A DNA stretch of 64,000 nt, taken from NCBI GenBank assembly GCA_016187725.1, contig JACPJE010000068.1:1-64000 (forward strand). The letters are read 5' to 3'. This stretch comes from Candidatus Latescibacterota bacterium (lineage in GTDB: Bacteria; Latescibacterota; UBA2968; UBA8231). Positions 26,394 through 34,322 of the stretch are shown here, piece after piece. Each line of letters starts with the position of its first letter. Position 1 is the stretch's first letter. The position numbers and the translations under genes are program-made. The notes beneath the pieces are model-generated. The model saw only the letters and a list, made by a program, of their open reading frames with translations. It was not told where the DNA came from and did not search any database.

Positions 26394-26415
26394 CTAACTC
26401 CTGGAGGACCACCCC

Positions 26416-28827
26416 ATGATAGAAGAACTGTCAGGCGATCAGGTGCGCAAGGCGTGCGACCCGCAGGCCCTGGGTTTTGCCACCACCGATGAACTCTCCC
26501 CGGTGGAGGGCATCATCGGCCAGCAGCGGGCAGTGGAGGCCCTGCGCTTCGGCCTGGACATGCCCGACCGCGGCTTCAATATCTACGTGGCCGGCCTGCC
26601 CGGCACCGGCCGCACCACCGCGGTCCAGGCCTTTCTCGAAGAGCGGGCCCGCCAGCAGGCCTCGCCGGCGGACTGGTGCTACGTGAACAACTTCCAGGAT
26701 CCGTACCGGCCCCGCGCCCTGCGCCTGCCCCCCAGCAGGGGCAGGGAACTGCAGCGCGACCTCAAAAGCTTCATCGAGCGGGCCCGCCGCGACCTGCGCC
26801 AGGCCTTCGACAGCGAGGAGTACACCGACCGCGAGGAGACCCTCAAGGGCGAACTCGAAAGGGAGCAGCAGGATCTCTTCCAGCGCATGAAGCAGCACGC
26901 CCAGAGCGCCGGCTTCCTGCTCCAGCTCACCCCCATGGGCATGGCCTTCGTCCCCCTCAGGGATGGCCAGCCCATCGACGCCCAGGCCTTTGCCGCCCTG
27001 CCCCTGCAGACCCGCCAGGAACTGGAGACCCGCCGGCAGACCCTCCAGGAGGAACTCAAGGGCACCCTCAAGGAAGTCCACACCCTGGAGCGCACTGCCC
27101 AGCAGCGCCTGCAGCAACTGGCCAGGGAGGTGGCCCTCTACGTGGTGGGCCTGCTGGTGGAGGACTTGCTCGACCAGTACCGCGAACTCCCCGCCGTCGA
27201 GGAGCACCTGCGGGCCGTGCAGGAGGACCTGCTGGAGAACATCGACACCTTCCGCGCCCCTCCGGGCAACCAGCCCAACAACGGCAGGCTCCCCTGGGCG
27301 GCCCAGGACAGCCCCTTCCGCAAGTACGAGGTCAACGCGGTGGTGGACCACGGCGGCCTCCAAGGCGCCCCGGTGGTCATCGAGCCCAACCCCACCTACC
27401 ACGACCTCTTCGGCCGCATCGAGAAGGAGGCCCAGTTCGGCGCCATGCACACCGACTTCACCCTGATCCGGGGGGGCTCCCTCCACCGCGCCAACGGCGG
27501 GTACCTGGTGGTGCACATCGAGGACGTGCTGCGCAACCTCTACGCCTGGGAGGGCCTCAAGCGCGCCCTGCGCAACGGCGCCGTGGTCATCGAGGAACTC
27601 GGCGAGCGCCTGGGCTTTGTCTCCACCCGGGGCCTGCAGCCCGAACCCATTCCCCTCGAGGTGAAGGTGGTGCTCATCGGCAGCCCCCTGCTCTACCACC
27701 TGCTCTACCAGCACGACGAGGACTTCAATGAGCTGTTCAAGGTGAAGGCCGACTTCGACCTGCGCATGGAGCGCACCCAGGTCAACATCCGCTCCTACCT
27801 GGCCTCCATCTGCCGGCTCTGCCAGAAGGAGGGGCTGCGCTCGCTGGACAGCCAGGCCGCCGCCAAGGTCATCGAGCACAGTTCGCGGCTGGCCGAAGAC
27901 CAGGAGAAGCTCTCCACCCATTTCGCCCAGATCGCCGATCTGATCCGCGAGGCCAACTTCTGGGCTGGCAAGGAGGGGGAGCCCCTGGTGCGCGCTCCCC
28001 ACCTGCGCCGGGCCATCGAGGCCAGGATCTACCGCTCCAGCCTGGTCCAGGAGCGCCTCCAGGAGGCCATCGCGCGGGGCACCCTGCTCATCGACACCGA
28101 GGGCCAGGCCGTGGGCCGCATCAACGGCCTGGCGGTGCTCGGGCTGGGGGACTACGCCTTTGGCCGGCCCAACCGCATCACCGCCAGCATCGGCCTGGGC
28201 CGGGGCGGCATCGTCGATATCGAGCGCGAGGCGCGCCTGGGCGGCCCGCTCCACACCAAAGGGGTGCTCATCCTCAGCGGCTACCTGGTCAACCAGTACG
28301 CCCAGGACAAGGCCCTGGCCCTGTCGGCGCGGCTGGTCTTCGAGCAGAGTTACGAAGGGGTGGAGGGCGACAGCGCCTCCAGCGCCGAACTCTACGCCCT
28401 GCTCTCGGCCCTCTCCGGGCTGCCCATCCGCCAGGGCCTGGCCGTGACCGGCTCGGTCAACCAGCAGGGCCAGGTCCAGGCCATCGGCGGGGTCAATGAG
28501 AAGGTAGAGGGCTTCTTCGCCCTGTGCCAGGCCCGCGGCCTGCGCGGCGACCAGGGGGTGGTGATCCCGCGGGGCAATGTGCAGCACCTGATGCTCAGGG
28601 AGGAGGTGGCCGAGGCGGTGCGGGAGGGGCGCTTCCACCTGTGGCCGGTGCGCAGCATCGACGAGGGGATCGAGGTGCTGACCGGCGCGCCTGCCGGCCA
28701 GCGCGATTCCGAAGGCGCCTTTCCCCCCGACACGGTGCACGGCCGGGTAGACCAGCGGCTGCGCCAGATGGGACAGCTCATGCGGCAGGGCGACGAAGGC
28801 GCCCCGTCCCGCCCCGGGGAGGACTGA
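26416..28827 (+). CDS. Lon-related ATP-dependent protease (AAA_32/LonC-like family)
   Basis: 803 residues. A nucleotide-binding loop G60-L-P-G-T-G-R-T-T (Arg in place of the usual Lys, as I recall for some of this family), a long helical insert (about 100-280), a second AAA part (I-E-E-L-G-E-R-L) and a C-terminal Lon protease domain. The Ser-Lys dyad is Ser653 (E-G-D-S-A-S) and Lys696 (G-G-V-N-E-K-V-E-G). It should degrade unfolded or specific proteins in the cytoplasm. It differs from classical Lon in lacking the N-terminal LAN domain. A sigma70-type promoter precedes it and a sigma54-type site lies 3 bp after its stop. Confidence 0.9.
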   Translation: MIEELSGDQVRKACDPQALGFATTDELSPVEGIIGQQRAVEALRFGLDMPDRGFNIYVAGLPGTGRTTAVQAFLEERARQQASPADWCYVNNFQDPYRPRALRLPPSRGRELQRDLKSFIERARRDLRQAFDSEEYTDREETLKGELEREQQDLFQRMKQHAQSAGFLLQLTPMGMAFVPLRDGQPIDAQAFAALPLQTRQELETRRQTLQEELKGTLKEVHTLERTAQQRLQQLAREVALYVVGLLVEDLLDQYRELPAVEEHLRAVQEDLLENIDTFRAPPGNQPNNGRLPWAAQDSPFRKYEVNAVVDHGGLQGAPVVIEPNPTYHDLFGRIEKEAQFGAMHTDFTLIRGGSLHRANGGYLVVHIEDVLRNLYAWEGLKRALRNGAVVIEELGERLGFVSTRGLQPEPIPLEVKVVLIGSPLLYHLLYQHDEDFNELFKVKADFDLRMERTQVNIRSYLASICRLCQKEGLRSLDSQAAAKVIEHSSRLAEDQEKLSTHFAQIADLIREANFWAGKEGEPLVRAPHLRRAIEARIYRSSLVQERLQEAIARGTLLIDTEGQAVGRINGLAVLGLGDYAFGRPNRITASIGLGRGGIVDIEREARLGGPLHTKGVLILSGYLVNQYAQDKALALSARLVFEQSYEGVEGDSASSAELYALLSALSGLPIRQGLAVTGSVNQQGQVQAIGGVNEKVEGFFALCQARGLRGDQGVVIPRGNVQHLMLREEVAEAVREGRFHLWPVRSIDEGIEVLTGAPAGQRDSEGAFPPDTVHGRVDQRLRQMGQLMRQGDEGAPSRPGED

Positions 28828-28830
28828 TCC

Positions 28831-28845
28831 TGGCATGGAATTTGC
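28831..28845 (+). promoter_or_regulatory. Sigma54-type promoter downstream of the Lon-like gene
   Basis: TGGCAT-N5-TTGC, preceded by C, matches the YTGGCAY...TTGC consensus. It begins 3 bp after the Lon-like stop codon. The predicted start is near 28857. No convincing gene follows, so it points to a noncoding transcript. Confidence 0.6.
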
Positions 28846-28856
28846 GGATTTTTTGC

Positions 28857-29170
28857 AGAACGCCCTTGTAGAGCAGTGCTGAGTGCCCTGCCTCCCGTGG
28901 CCGCGCGGGGGGAGGGTGTATGTTCCAGGTGTATTTCCTTCTACGACGACCGCTGGACAGCTGCCACTGCCCAGCATTTGGAGATAGGAGGCTGGGATAT
29001 GCCACCTGGTGAAATGGGGCGGCTGCATCGACGGGATGCAGCCGCCAGCGCGCTATCCCCCATAGCTTTACCGGCTGCTTTCAGCAGCCTCAACTAGCAT
29101 CTCGCAAGAGCGCGCGCTTCCGCACCGGAAGCTTTCCCCGCTGCACCCAGAGTGGTGAGCGGGGATTTTT
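28857..29170 (+). ncRNA. Candidate structured noncoding RNA, about 314 nt
   Basis: The span runs from the predicted start of the sigma54-type promoter to a terminator. It contains four stem-loops: 29018-29029 with 29035-29046 (12 bp), GGCTGC-TTTCA-GCAGCC (29073-29089), GCTTCC-GCACC-GGAAGC (29116-29132) and the terminator (29136-29164). A 73-codon open frame (28876-29097) overlaps it, but I see no ribosome site or family resemblance. It matches no RNA family I recognise (not tmRNA, 6S, SRP or RNase P). The remaining bases to 29423 hold only the promoter at 29352. Confidence 0.45.
29136..29170 (+). terminator. Intrinsic terminator
   Basis: CCCCGCT (29136-29142) pairs with AGCGGGG (29158-29164), with an inner CACC/GGTG pairing, followed directly by ATTTTT. 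It lies 309 bp after the Lon-like stop, so it suits a separate transcript. Confidence 0.75.
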
Positions 29171-29351
29171 GTGAGACCCCTCGGTCCCGAAACCATCCCT
29201 GCCAGAGACTCCCCAGTCCCGGTGTACCCGCGTTTTCAACCCGCTTTGGTGCGCCATTTTGGTCTCCACCGGGCCTTCCCCCTGGGACACCTCCCCGGCA
29301 TGGCCGGCCCCCTCGGGCGCCTTGACGCCGCCGCCTTCGCCATTCTCAGGG

Positions 29352-29366
29352 TGGCACGCAATTTGA
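29352..29366 (+). promoter_or_regulatory. Possible sigma54-type promoter of the sigma-factor gene
   Basis: TGGCAC-N5-TTGA differs from the consensus only at the last C of the -12 box, which is usually important. It lies 58 bp before the sigma-factor ATG. Confidence 0.4.
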
Positions 29367-29423
29367 TAGGGAAAAATCCACAGCGAGCAGTGCTCCCCCA
29401 CTTTCTCCAACTCGGAGTCCTCT

Positions 29424-30287
29424 ATGGTCGCTTCCAGGTCCAACAACCGCCACTCGGAAAAAGAACTCAGCGATCCGGTCTTCCTCTACTGGCAGAGCAT
29501 CGAATACTACCAGCCCCTCACCCGCGAACAGGAAGTGGCCCTGGTCCGCCAGGCCCGCGAGGGGGACGAGGAAGCGTTGAATAACCTGGTCACCGCCAAT
29601 CTGCGCTTCGTGGTCAGCGTGGCCAAGGAGTATTCCGGGTACGGCCTGTCGATGATCGAGCTGATCTCCGAGGGCAACCTGGGCCTACTGGAGGCGGCCC
29701 GCCGCTTCGACGAGAACCGGGGCTTCAAGTTCATCACCTACGCGGTGTGGTGGATACGCCAGGCTATGCTCAAGGCCCTGGCCATGCAGAAAAAGACCAT
29801 CCCCCCCCCGGTGAACCAGATGAACGACCTCAAGAAACTGGAGCGCGAGGCCGTCGGCCTGACCCAGGAACTGGGCCGCACCCCCACGGCCGAGGAGATG
29901 GCCAGCAAGGCCGGCATCAGCCTGAGCCGGACCACTCGGGCCCTGCAGGCGGGCAAGTCCGACATCTCCCTCAATGCTTCCCTGTACCCCGATGAGGACA
30001 AGACCCTGATTTCCGAGTTGGCCGGCGGGGAAACCGGCCTGGAAGAGGAATTCGAGCGGCACATCCTGGCGGAGACCGTGGCCCGCTGCCTGGAGGCTCT
30101 CAACAAGCGGGAGTGCCGGATCCTGAGGCGCTACTACGGCCTGGACGGCCAGCCCCCCATGACCCTGGAGCAGATCGGCGAGGGCATGGGCCTGACCAGG
30201 GAACGCATCCGCCAGATCCGCGACCACGCGCTGGACAAGCTGCGCGCCCGCTATGGGGAAGTGCTGGTGGAGTTCTCGCGCAATTGA
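29424..30287 (+). CDS. RNA polymerase sigma factor, sigma70 family (short RpoD/RpoS type)
   Basis: 287 residues, much shorter than a housekeeping RpoD. Region 2 is intact (N-L-R-F-V-V-S-V-A-K, R-F-D-E-N-R-G-F-K-F-I-T-Y-A-V-W-W-I-R-Q), as are region 3 and region 4.2 (T-R-E-R-I-R-Q-I-R). Region 1.2 is present as D-P-V-F-L-Y-W-Q-S-I. It would be a group 2 or alternative sigma factor. A short GGAGT lies before the ATG. Two tiny membrane-protein genes follow on the same strand. Confidence 0.92.
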   Translation: MVASRSNNRHSEKELSDPVFLYWQSIEYYQPLTREQEVALVRQAREGDEEALNNLVTANLRFVVSVAKEYSGYGLSMIELISEGNLGLLEAARRFDENRGFKFITYAVWWIRQAMLKALAMQKKTIPPPVNQMNDLKKLEREAVGLTQELGRTPTAEEMASKAGISLSRTTRALQAGKSDISLNASLYPDEDKTLISELAGGETGLEEEFERHILAETVARCLEALNKRECRILRRYYGLDGQPPMTLEQIGEGMGLTRERIRQIRDHALDKLRARYGEVLVEFSRN

Positions 30288-30347
30288 ACGCGGCACGCGA
30301 CTTGCTCTTCTACCGCTCAGGGACCAGGGTCGCCAAGGAGGTGGATC

Positions 30348-30449
30348 ATGAAGCCAAAATCCTCTGTTCAACTAAAAGATTTTGCGGTCCCCGGAATCCT
30401 GGCTTTTCTGTGGGTTCTTTTCCTGCTCTGGTACGGCGCCACTTTTTAG
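30348..30449 (+). CDS. 33-residue single-pass membrane peptide
   Basis: A strong AAGGAGG lies 5-6 bases before the ATG. The product has a short polar N-terminus (MKPKSSVQLKDF) and one membrane segment (about 14-30, rich in Leu, Trp and Phe). I do not recognise a family. The layout resembles tiny subunits of respiratory complexes such as CydX or CcoQ. The next small gene starts 47 bp later with similar architecture. Confidence 0.6.
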   Translation: MKPKSSVQLKDFAVPGILAFLWVLFLLWYGATF

Positions 30450-30496
30450 CACCGCCGCCCGCGCGAGGAGGCGGTTTTATCGAAAGGAGACCAACC

Positions 30497-30595
30497 ATGA
30501 AACATCCTCTTTCCGCCCTGCTGAAGGACCCCTACGTCCTCGCCACTGTGGTCATCATCCTGGGTATCTTCGGCTTCTGGTTTTCCGTCCGCTGA
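30497..30595 (+). CDS. 32-residue single-pass membrane peptide
   Basis: AAAGGAG lies 6 bases before the ATG. A charged start (MKHPLSALLKDPY) precedes one membrane segment (about 14-29, V-L-A-T-V-V-I-I-L-G-I-F-G-F-W) and the protein ends S-V-R. It pairs with the small gene just upstream, and a G+C-rich hairpin follows it. Function unknown. Confidence 0.6.
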   Translation: MKHPLSALLKDPYVLATVVIILGIFGFWFSVR

Positions 30596-30604
30596 TTTTC
30601 CTTC

Positions 30605-30630
30605 CAGGGGCGGCCGCAGGGCCGCCCCTG
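30605..30630 (+). terminator. 11-bp stem-loop after the small membrane-peptide genes
   Basis: CAGGGGCGGCC (30605-30615) and GGCCGCCCCTG (30620-30630) pair around GCAG, 10 bp after the second peptide gene. No T-run follows. It is of the same GC-rich palindrome type as 13122-13146. Confidence 0.5.
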
Positions 30631-30713
30631 CCCCGGTCGCTACTCCCGCCTTGTCCCCGCCCTCTCCTGGGGCTATTTTTTTGCCCTACAACCCCTGTGC
30701 CAGAGAAGGTGAA

Positions 30714-30900
30714 ATGAAGAGGACGGCCATCGGCCTGATCGAACTGTCCAGCATCGCCGCCGGCTTTGCCGTGGCCGACGTGTTGCTCAAGGCCGCCATG
30801 GTGGAACTGCTGATCAACCGCACCATCTGCTCGGGCAAATACCTGATCCTCATCGGCGGGGAAGTGGCGGCGGTGGAAGCCAGCCTGGCCGCCGGGGTGG
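30714..30900 (+). pseudogene. Truncated BMC-T/BMC shell gene fragment
   Basis: From ATG 30714 the frame gives one BMC domain start: A-I-G-L-I-E-L-S-S-I-A, A-D-V-L-L-K-A-A, Y-L-I-L-I-G-G-E-V-A-A-V-E-A-S. This is the first half of a BMC-T of the type near PduT. After V-G-V it runs into unrelated sequence and stops at 30980. The second BMC domain is missing. It is not part of the main BMC locus. Confidence 0.7.
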
Positions 30901-30907
30901 GGGTCGG

Positions 30908-31025
30908 CGGCAGTGCTCCTACTGCACCGAACTGTGCCCCCGCTACCTGTTGGGCTACCAGGTGGAGCCCCACAAGGTGATGCGCGACCTGGGCTTCACC
31001 CTCTCGGGGCTGGTCGCCAGTTTGC
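30908..31025 (+). pseudogene. PduS-like Fe-S protein fragment
   Basis: In a second frame 30914-31025 encodes C-S-Y-C-T-E-L-C-P-R-Y-L-L-G-Y and V-E-P-H-K-V-M-R, the ferredoxin-like segment of PduS/RnfC-type proteins, which pair with BMC-T shell proteins. Only about 40 residues survive. The frame continues without a stop into the TPR gene, so the fragment supplies the 5' end of that open frame. Confidence 0.7.
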
Positions 31026-32374
31026 TGAACGCCCTGGTGCTGGCTCAGGGGTGCACCGGACAGGAACCCGCGCCTGATCCCGCTGCTCTTCCCCCTTCCC
31101 CTGCCCTGCAACCGGGTGCCGCCGGCGACTCGCTGCTGGAAGCAGGCCAGCTCCTGGCTCGCCGCGGCGCGCACCGGGCGGCCGAGGACCTCTTCAGGCA
31201 GGCCCTCCAGCGCGATCCCCAGCGCATTCCGGCCTATGCGGGTCTCGCCTACACCCTGCTCAAAACCGCCCAATTCCACCAGGCGGCGCAGGTGTGCACC
31301 ACTGGCCTGGCCCAGGATTCCACTGCCGTCTCCCTCTACAACATCCTCTCCGCCGCCTACGCCGGCGAAGGCCGCTATGCCCTGGCCATGCAGGCGCTCG
31401 AAAAGGCCCTCGCCCACCAGCCGGACTTCGCCCTGGGCTGGCTCAACCTGGGGGGCATCCACACCAGGCTGGGCGAGTACGAAGAGGCGACCCTCCTGCT
31501 GGCCCGGGCCTTGGCGTTGGCACCCGGGGACCCGGTGGTGCGCCGGCGCCGGGGAGAGCTTTTCTTACAGACGGACCAGCCCGATTCGGCCATCGCCGAA
31601 TTCGCCGCGGCCCTGCAGGCCGACCCGGACAGCGAGACGCTGTATTATCTCCATGGAAAGGCGCTGGAGGCCAGCGGCCAGCTCCCCCAGGCCCTGGAGG
31701 CCTATACCCAGGCCCGCCGCCGCGATCCGGGTTTTTCCGAAGCCCATTACCGCGCGGCCGTGCTGGCGCGCCGGCAGCAGCGCCCGGCGCTGGCCGATTC
31801 GGCCATGAGGGATTACGACCATCTGCAGGCACTCGGCCGCCAGGACCTGACCCTGCTGCAGAAATATACCCTCCTGCGCGCCTCCCTCCTCGATTCTCCC
31901 GAAGATCCCCTGCACCACTTTCAGCTGGCTCTCTTCTTCTCGCAGCAGGGGTACGACCGCGAAGCGCTCAACCGCTTCGCCCGGGTGCTGCAGCTTTGCC
32001 CCGAAGACTATCACGCCCTCAACCACCTGGGCAGCATTCTGCTGCGCAACAGGAACCCGGGGGAAGCCCTGGGTTTCTTCGACCAGGCCCTGCGGCTGGC
32101 CCCTGACTTTGCTCCTGCCCTGGTCAATGCCGGCAATGCCAGCATGCTGCTGCGCCGTCCCCAGGCCGCCGCGCGTTACTACCGCCGGGCCGTGGAGTTG
32201 GCCCCCGGAGCAGCGATGGCCTGGCACCAACTCGCCCGCGCCTATCTGGCCCTCGATCAGCCCCAGGAGGCGGAAAGGGCCCTGAGGAGCGGGCTGGCGG
32301 CGAAGGGGGCCGACCCCGGGGTGGTGCAGGCCATGGAGGAGTTGTTGCGGCAACTCGGGAAGACTCACCAGTAG
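30950..32374 (+). CDS. TPR-repeat protein, 5' end joined to a PduS fragment
   Basis: 474 codons from ATG 30950; ATG 30980 is an alternative. From about residue 55 the protein is a series of 34-residue tetratricopeptide repeats (for example A-Y-A-G-L-A-Y-T-L-L-K and W-L-N-L-G-G-I-H-T-R-L-G) to the end. The first 25 residues come from the PduS-like fragment, and a lipobox-like L-A-Q-G-C (about 31-35) suggests the true signal peptide was lost at the joint. It is tail to tail with the OPT-like gene, overlapping by 10 bp. Confidence 0.7.
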   Translation: MGYQVEPHKVMRDLGFTLSGLVASLLNALVLAQGCTGQEPAPDPAALPPSPALQPGAAGDSLLEAGQLLARRGAHRAAEDLFRQALQRDPQRIPAYAGLAYTLLKTAQFHQAAQVCTTGLAQDSTAVSLYNILSAAYAGEGRYALAMQALEKALAHQPDFALGWLNLGGIHTRLGEYEEATLLLARALALAPGDPVVRRRRGELFLQTDQPDSAIAEFAAALQADPDSETLYYLHGKALEASGQLPQALEAYTQARRRDPGFSEAHYRAAVLARRQQRPALADSAMRDYDHLQALGRQDLTLLQKYTLLRASLLDSPEDPLHHFQLALFFSQQGYDREALNRFARVLQLCPEDYHALNHLGSILLRNRNPGEALGFFDQALRLAPDFAPALVNAGNASMLLRRPQAAARYYRRAVELAPGAAMAWHQLARAYLALDQPQEAERALRSGLAAKGADPGVVQAMEELLRQLGKTHQ

Positions 32375-34317
32375 AACAGGTAGTTGGCCGTCTTGCCGGT
32401 GAAGCCGTCGATGAGGATCCACAGGCCCCCCGCCACGTAGTGGCCCAGGATCAGGCCCAGGAAGAAGGGCCGGGTCCGCTGGTACCAGGTGATCCCGCCG
32501 TAGCGCAGCACCACGGTTTTGACCAACCAGGCCAGGAAGATCGAGGGCATCAGGTGGTGGGTGGTCCAGGTCGCGCTCACCGGAAAGGCGATGGGGTGGA
32601 TGGGCCACCAGAGGAAACGCTGGTAGGCCAGGGTGAGCAGCACCTGCACCAGGGCCCCCAGCCCGGCCACCTGCCAGAAGGCCGCGGTAGCCCCCTGCGG
32701 GTTGCCGAGGTGGTAGGCGGCAAAGGTATAGGGCTCGGTGGCGGCCTCGTACCCGAAAAACCAGAAGCTCAGGTTCAGGGCGCCGTGCTGGTACCCGATG
32801 CGCAGCACGTTCCAGCTGGCCGCCGTGGTGGCGACCACTGCCGCCAGCAGCACCGCCCACAGGAGCCACCGGCGGTTGGCGATGGCGTAGTTCTCGGCCA
32901 GCCTAAATCCATGAATTACCGCCGCCATCAGGGTGGTGCGCATCCCCCCGCCCCAGGGCTGGATCAGGCCCAGGGCCCCGGTGTTCTGCGGGCCCAGGAA
33001 AGCGCTGCCAAAGGCGTGGATGAGCGCGTCGTTGGGCATGATCGGCGGTCGGGTCACGGCCAGGCCGCCCTCGGCGACGATGCGGGTGATGCTGTACATC
33101 AGCGCCAGGACCACCAGCAAGGTCACCGGCGCCACCCACCAATTCATGCCCGAAAGGTGCAGCCAGACCACCATCACCCCCATGGAGCCGGCCAAAAGCA
33201 GCACCGCCTGCCTGCAGCTGAGCAGATCGCCGGCCTCGGCCGCCGCTTCTCCCCGCCACGCCCGGCCGGCGATCTCCCTCAGGTGCCCCCGCGCCACCCA
33301 CAGCGACCCCAGGCACAGCGCCACCATCGCCCCGAAACCCTGGAAGACCAGATTCGAGGAGCCCAGGGCATTGCCCGCCGCCCGGTGGGTGCCGGGAACG
33401 CCGAAGTGGAGCATCAGGGCGTGCTCCAGCGAGGTGAGCAGCCCCAGGAACCAGATGCTGAAACCCAGCTTGGTGCTCAGCAGGTAGCCGAAGCCGACCA
33501 CCGCGTAACTGAGCGACAGGCGCAGGCGGAATTTGTCGTCCCAGAAGAAAAAGTACTGGGCGATGGGCATGGAGTCGGGAATGAAGAGGAAATAGTTGTG
33601 CAGGGCCCGCTGGCTGTAGAGCACCAGCGGCAGCGCCATGCCGATCCACGCCGCCGGGGTGCGGAAGAACTCGGCGAAGAGGCCGCGCTGGGGTTTTCCC
33701 TCCTCGCCGATCATGGCCAGGGGCACCTGCACCAGGGGAAAGGCCAGCCGCTCACTGGCGATCCACTGCCGGCGGACCAGCACCATGAGCGCGGTGGAGG
33801 TGCCGAAGAAGGCCAGGAGCATGGGGGCCCAGGCCGCCAGGGGCGCCAGCCACGCCTTCCAGGGCAGGGCCTCGCCGGCGGGCAGCCCTTCGTAGAACCA
33901 CTTGATCGCCTGCTCATCCTGCACCCGGAGCCAGCCCTGCACGTGGGGGAGGACGCGCCCGCTCCAGTCGTTCTCCGGGGTGGCGTAGTAGGTGCCTGCC
34001 GAGATATGGGGTAAGAGCACACAGACCAAGCCGTTGGTCGGCAGGGTGCAGGCCACCGCCCCCATCAGGTACACGGTGACCAGTTCGGCCTGGGAGAAGC
34101 GCCAGCGGCGGCCCAAGAGCGCCAGTAGCGGATTGACCAGCAGGATGAAGAGAAAGAAGAGGAAGACCGCCGCCGGCGTGCTGTAATCCAGGTGGAGGGG
34201 CGAGCCGGAGATGATCAGGTTTTCGTAGGTGGCGCCGACGCCGAGCAGGAGGGCCAGCAGCGCCCCGGCCAGCAGCGCGCGAAAGGTGATCTGGGAGGGG
34301 GCGCTTTCGTCTGCCAA
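32365..34317 (-). CDS. OPT-like polytopic membrane protein (DUF6785/DUF6784)
   Basis: 650 residues with about 14 hydrophobic segments. Long conserved loops, V-A-C-T-L-P-T-N-G, F-F-W-D-D-K-F and I-V-A-E-G-G-L-A-V-T-R-P-P, match the OPT-like DUF6785/DUF6784 families known mainly from uncultivated phyla. Transport of an oligopeptide or other large solute is likely but unproven. It starts 5 bp after the DUF4159 gene and is the last gene of the envelope train. Confidence 0.8.
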   Translation of the reverse strand: MADESAPSQITFRALLAGALLALLLGVGATYENLIISGSPLHLDYSTPAAVFLFFLFILLVNPLLALLGRRWRFSQAELVTVYLMGAVACTLPTNGLVCVLLPHISAGTYYATPENDWSGRVLPHVQGWLRVQDEQAIKWFYEGLPAGEALPWKAWLAPLAAWAPMLLAFFGTSTALMVLVRRQWIASERLAFPLVQVPLAMIGEEGKPQRGLFAEFFRTPAAWIGMALPLVLYSQRALHNYFLFIPDSMPIAQYFFFWDDKFRLRLSLSYAVVGFGYLLSTKLGFSIWFLGLLTSLEHALMLHFGVPGTHRAAGNALGSSNLVFQGFGAMVALCLGSLWVARGHLREIAGRAWRGEAAAEAGDLLSCRQAVLLLAGSMGVMVVWLHLSGMNWWVAPVTLLVVLALMYSITRIVAEGGLAVTRPPIMPNDALIHAFGSAFLGPQNTGALGLIQPWGGGMRTTLMAAVIHGFRLAENYAIANRRWLLWAVLLAAVVATTAASWNVLRIGYQHGALNLSFWFFGYEAATEPYTFAAYHLGNPQGATAAFWQVAGLGALVQVLLTLAYQRFLWWPIHPIAFPVSATWTTHHLMPSIFLAWLVKTVVLRYGGITWYQRTRPFFLGLILGHYVAGGLWILIDGFTGKTANYLFYW

Positions 34318-34322
34318 TGGCC

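Noticed and set aside
26431-29028. Long open frame (865 codons) on the minus strand opposite the Lon-like gene
   Set aside because: It overlaps a clearly conserved protease. High-GC DNA often leaves long shadow frames, and this one shows no recognisable motif.
28876-29097. Possible 73-codon gene in the noncoding span
   Set aside because: No ribosome site, no family resemblance and it overlaps the candidate structured RNA. Kept only as an alternative.
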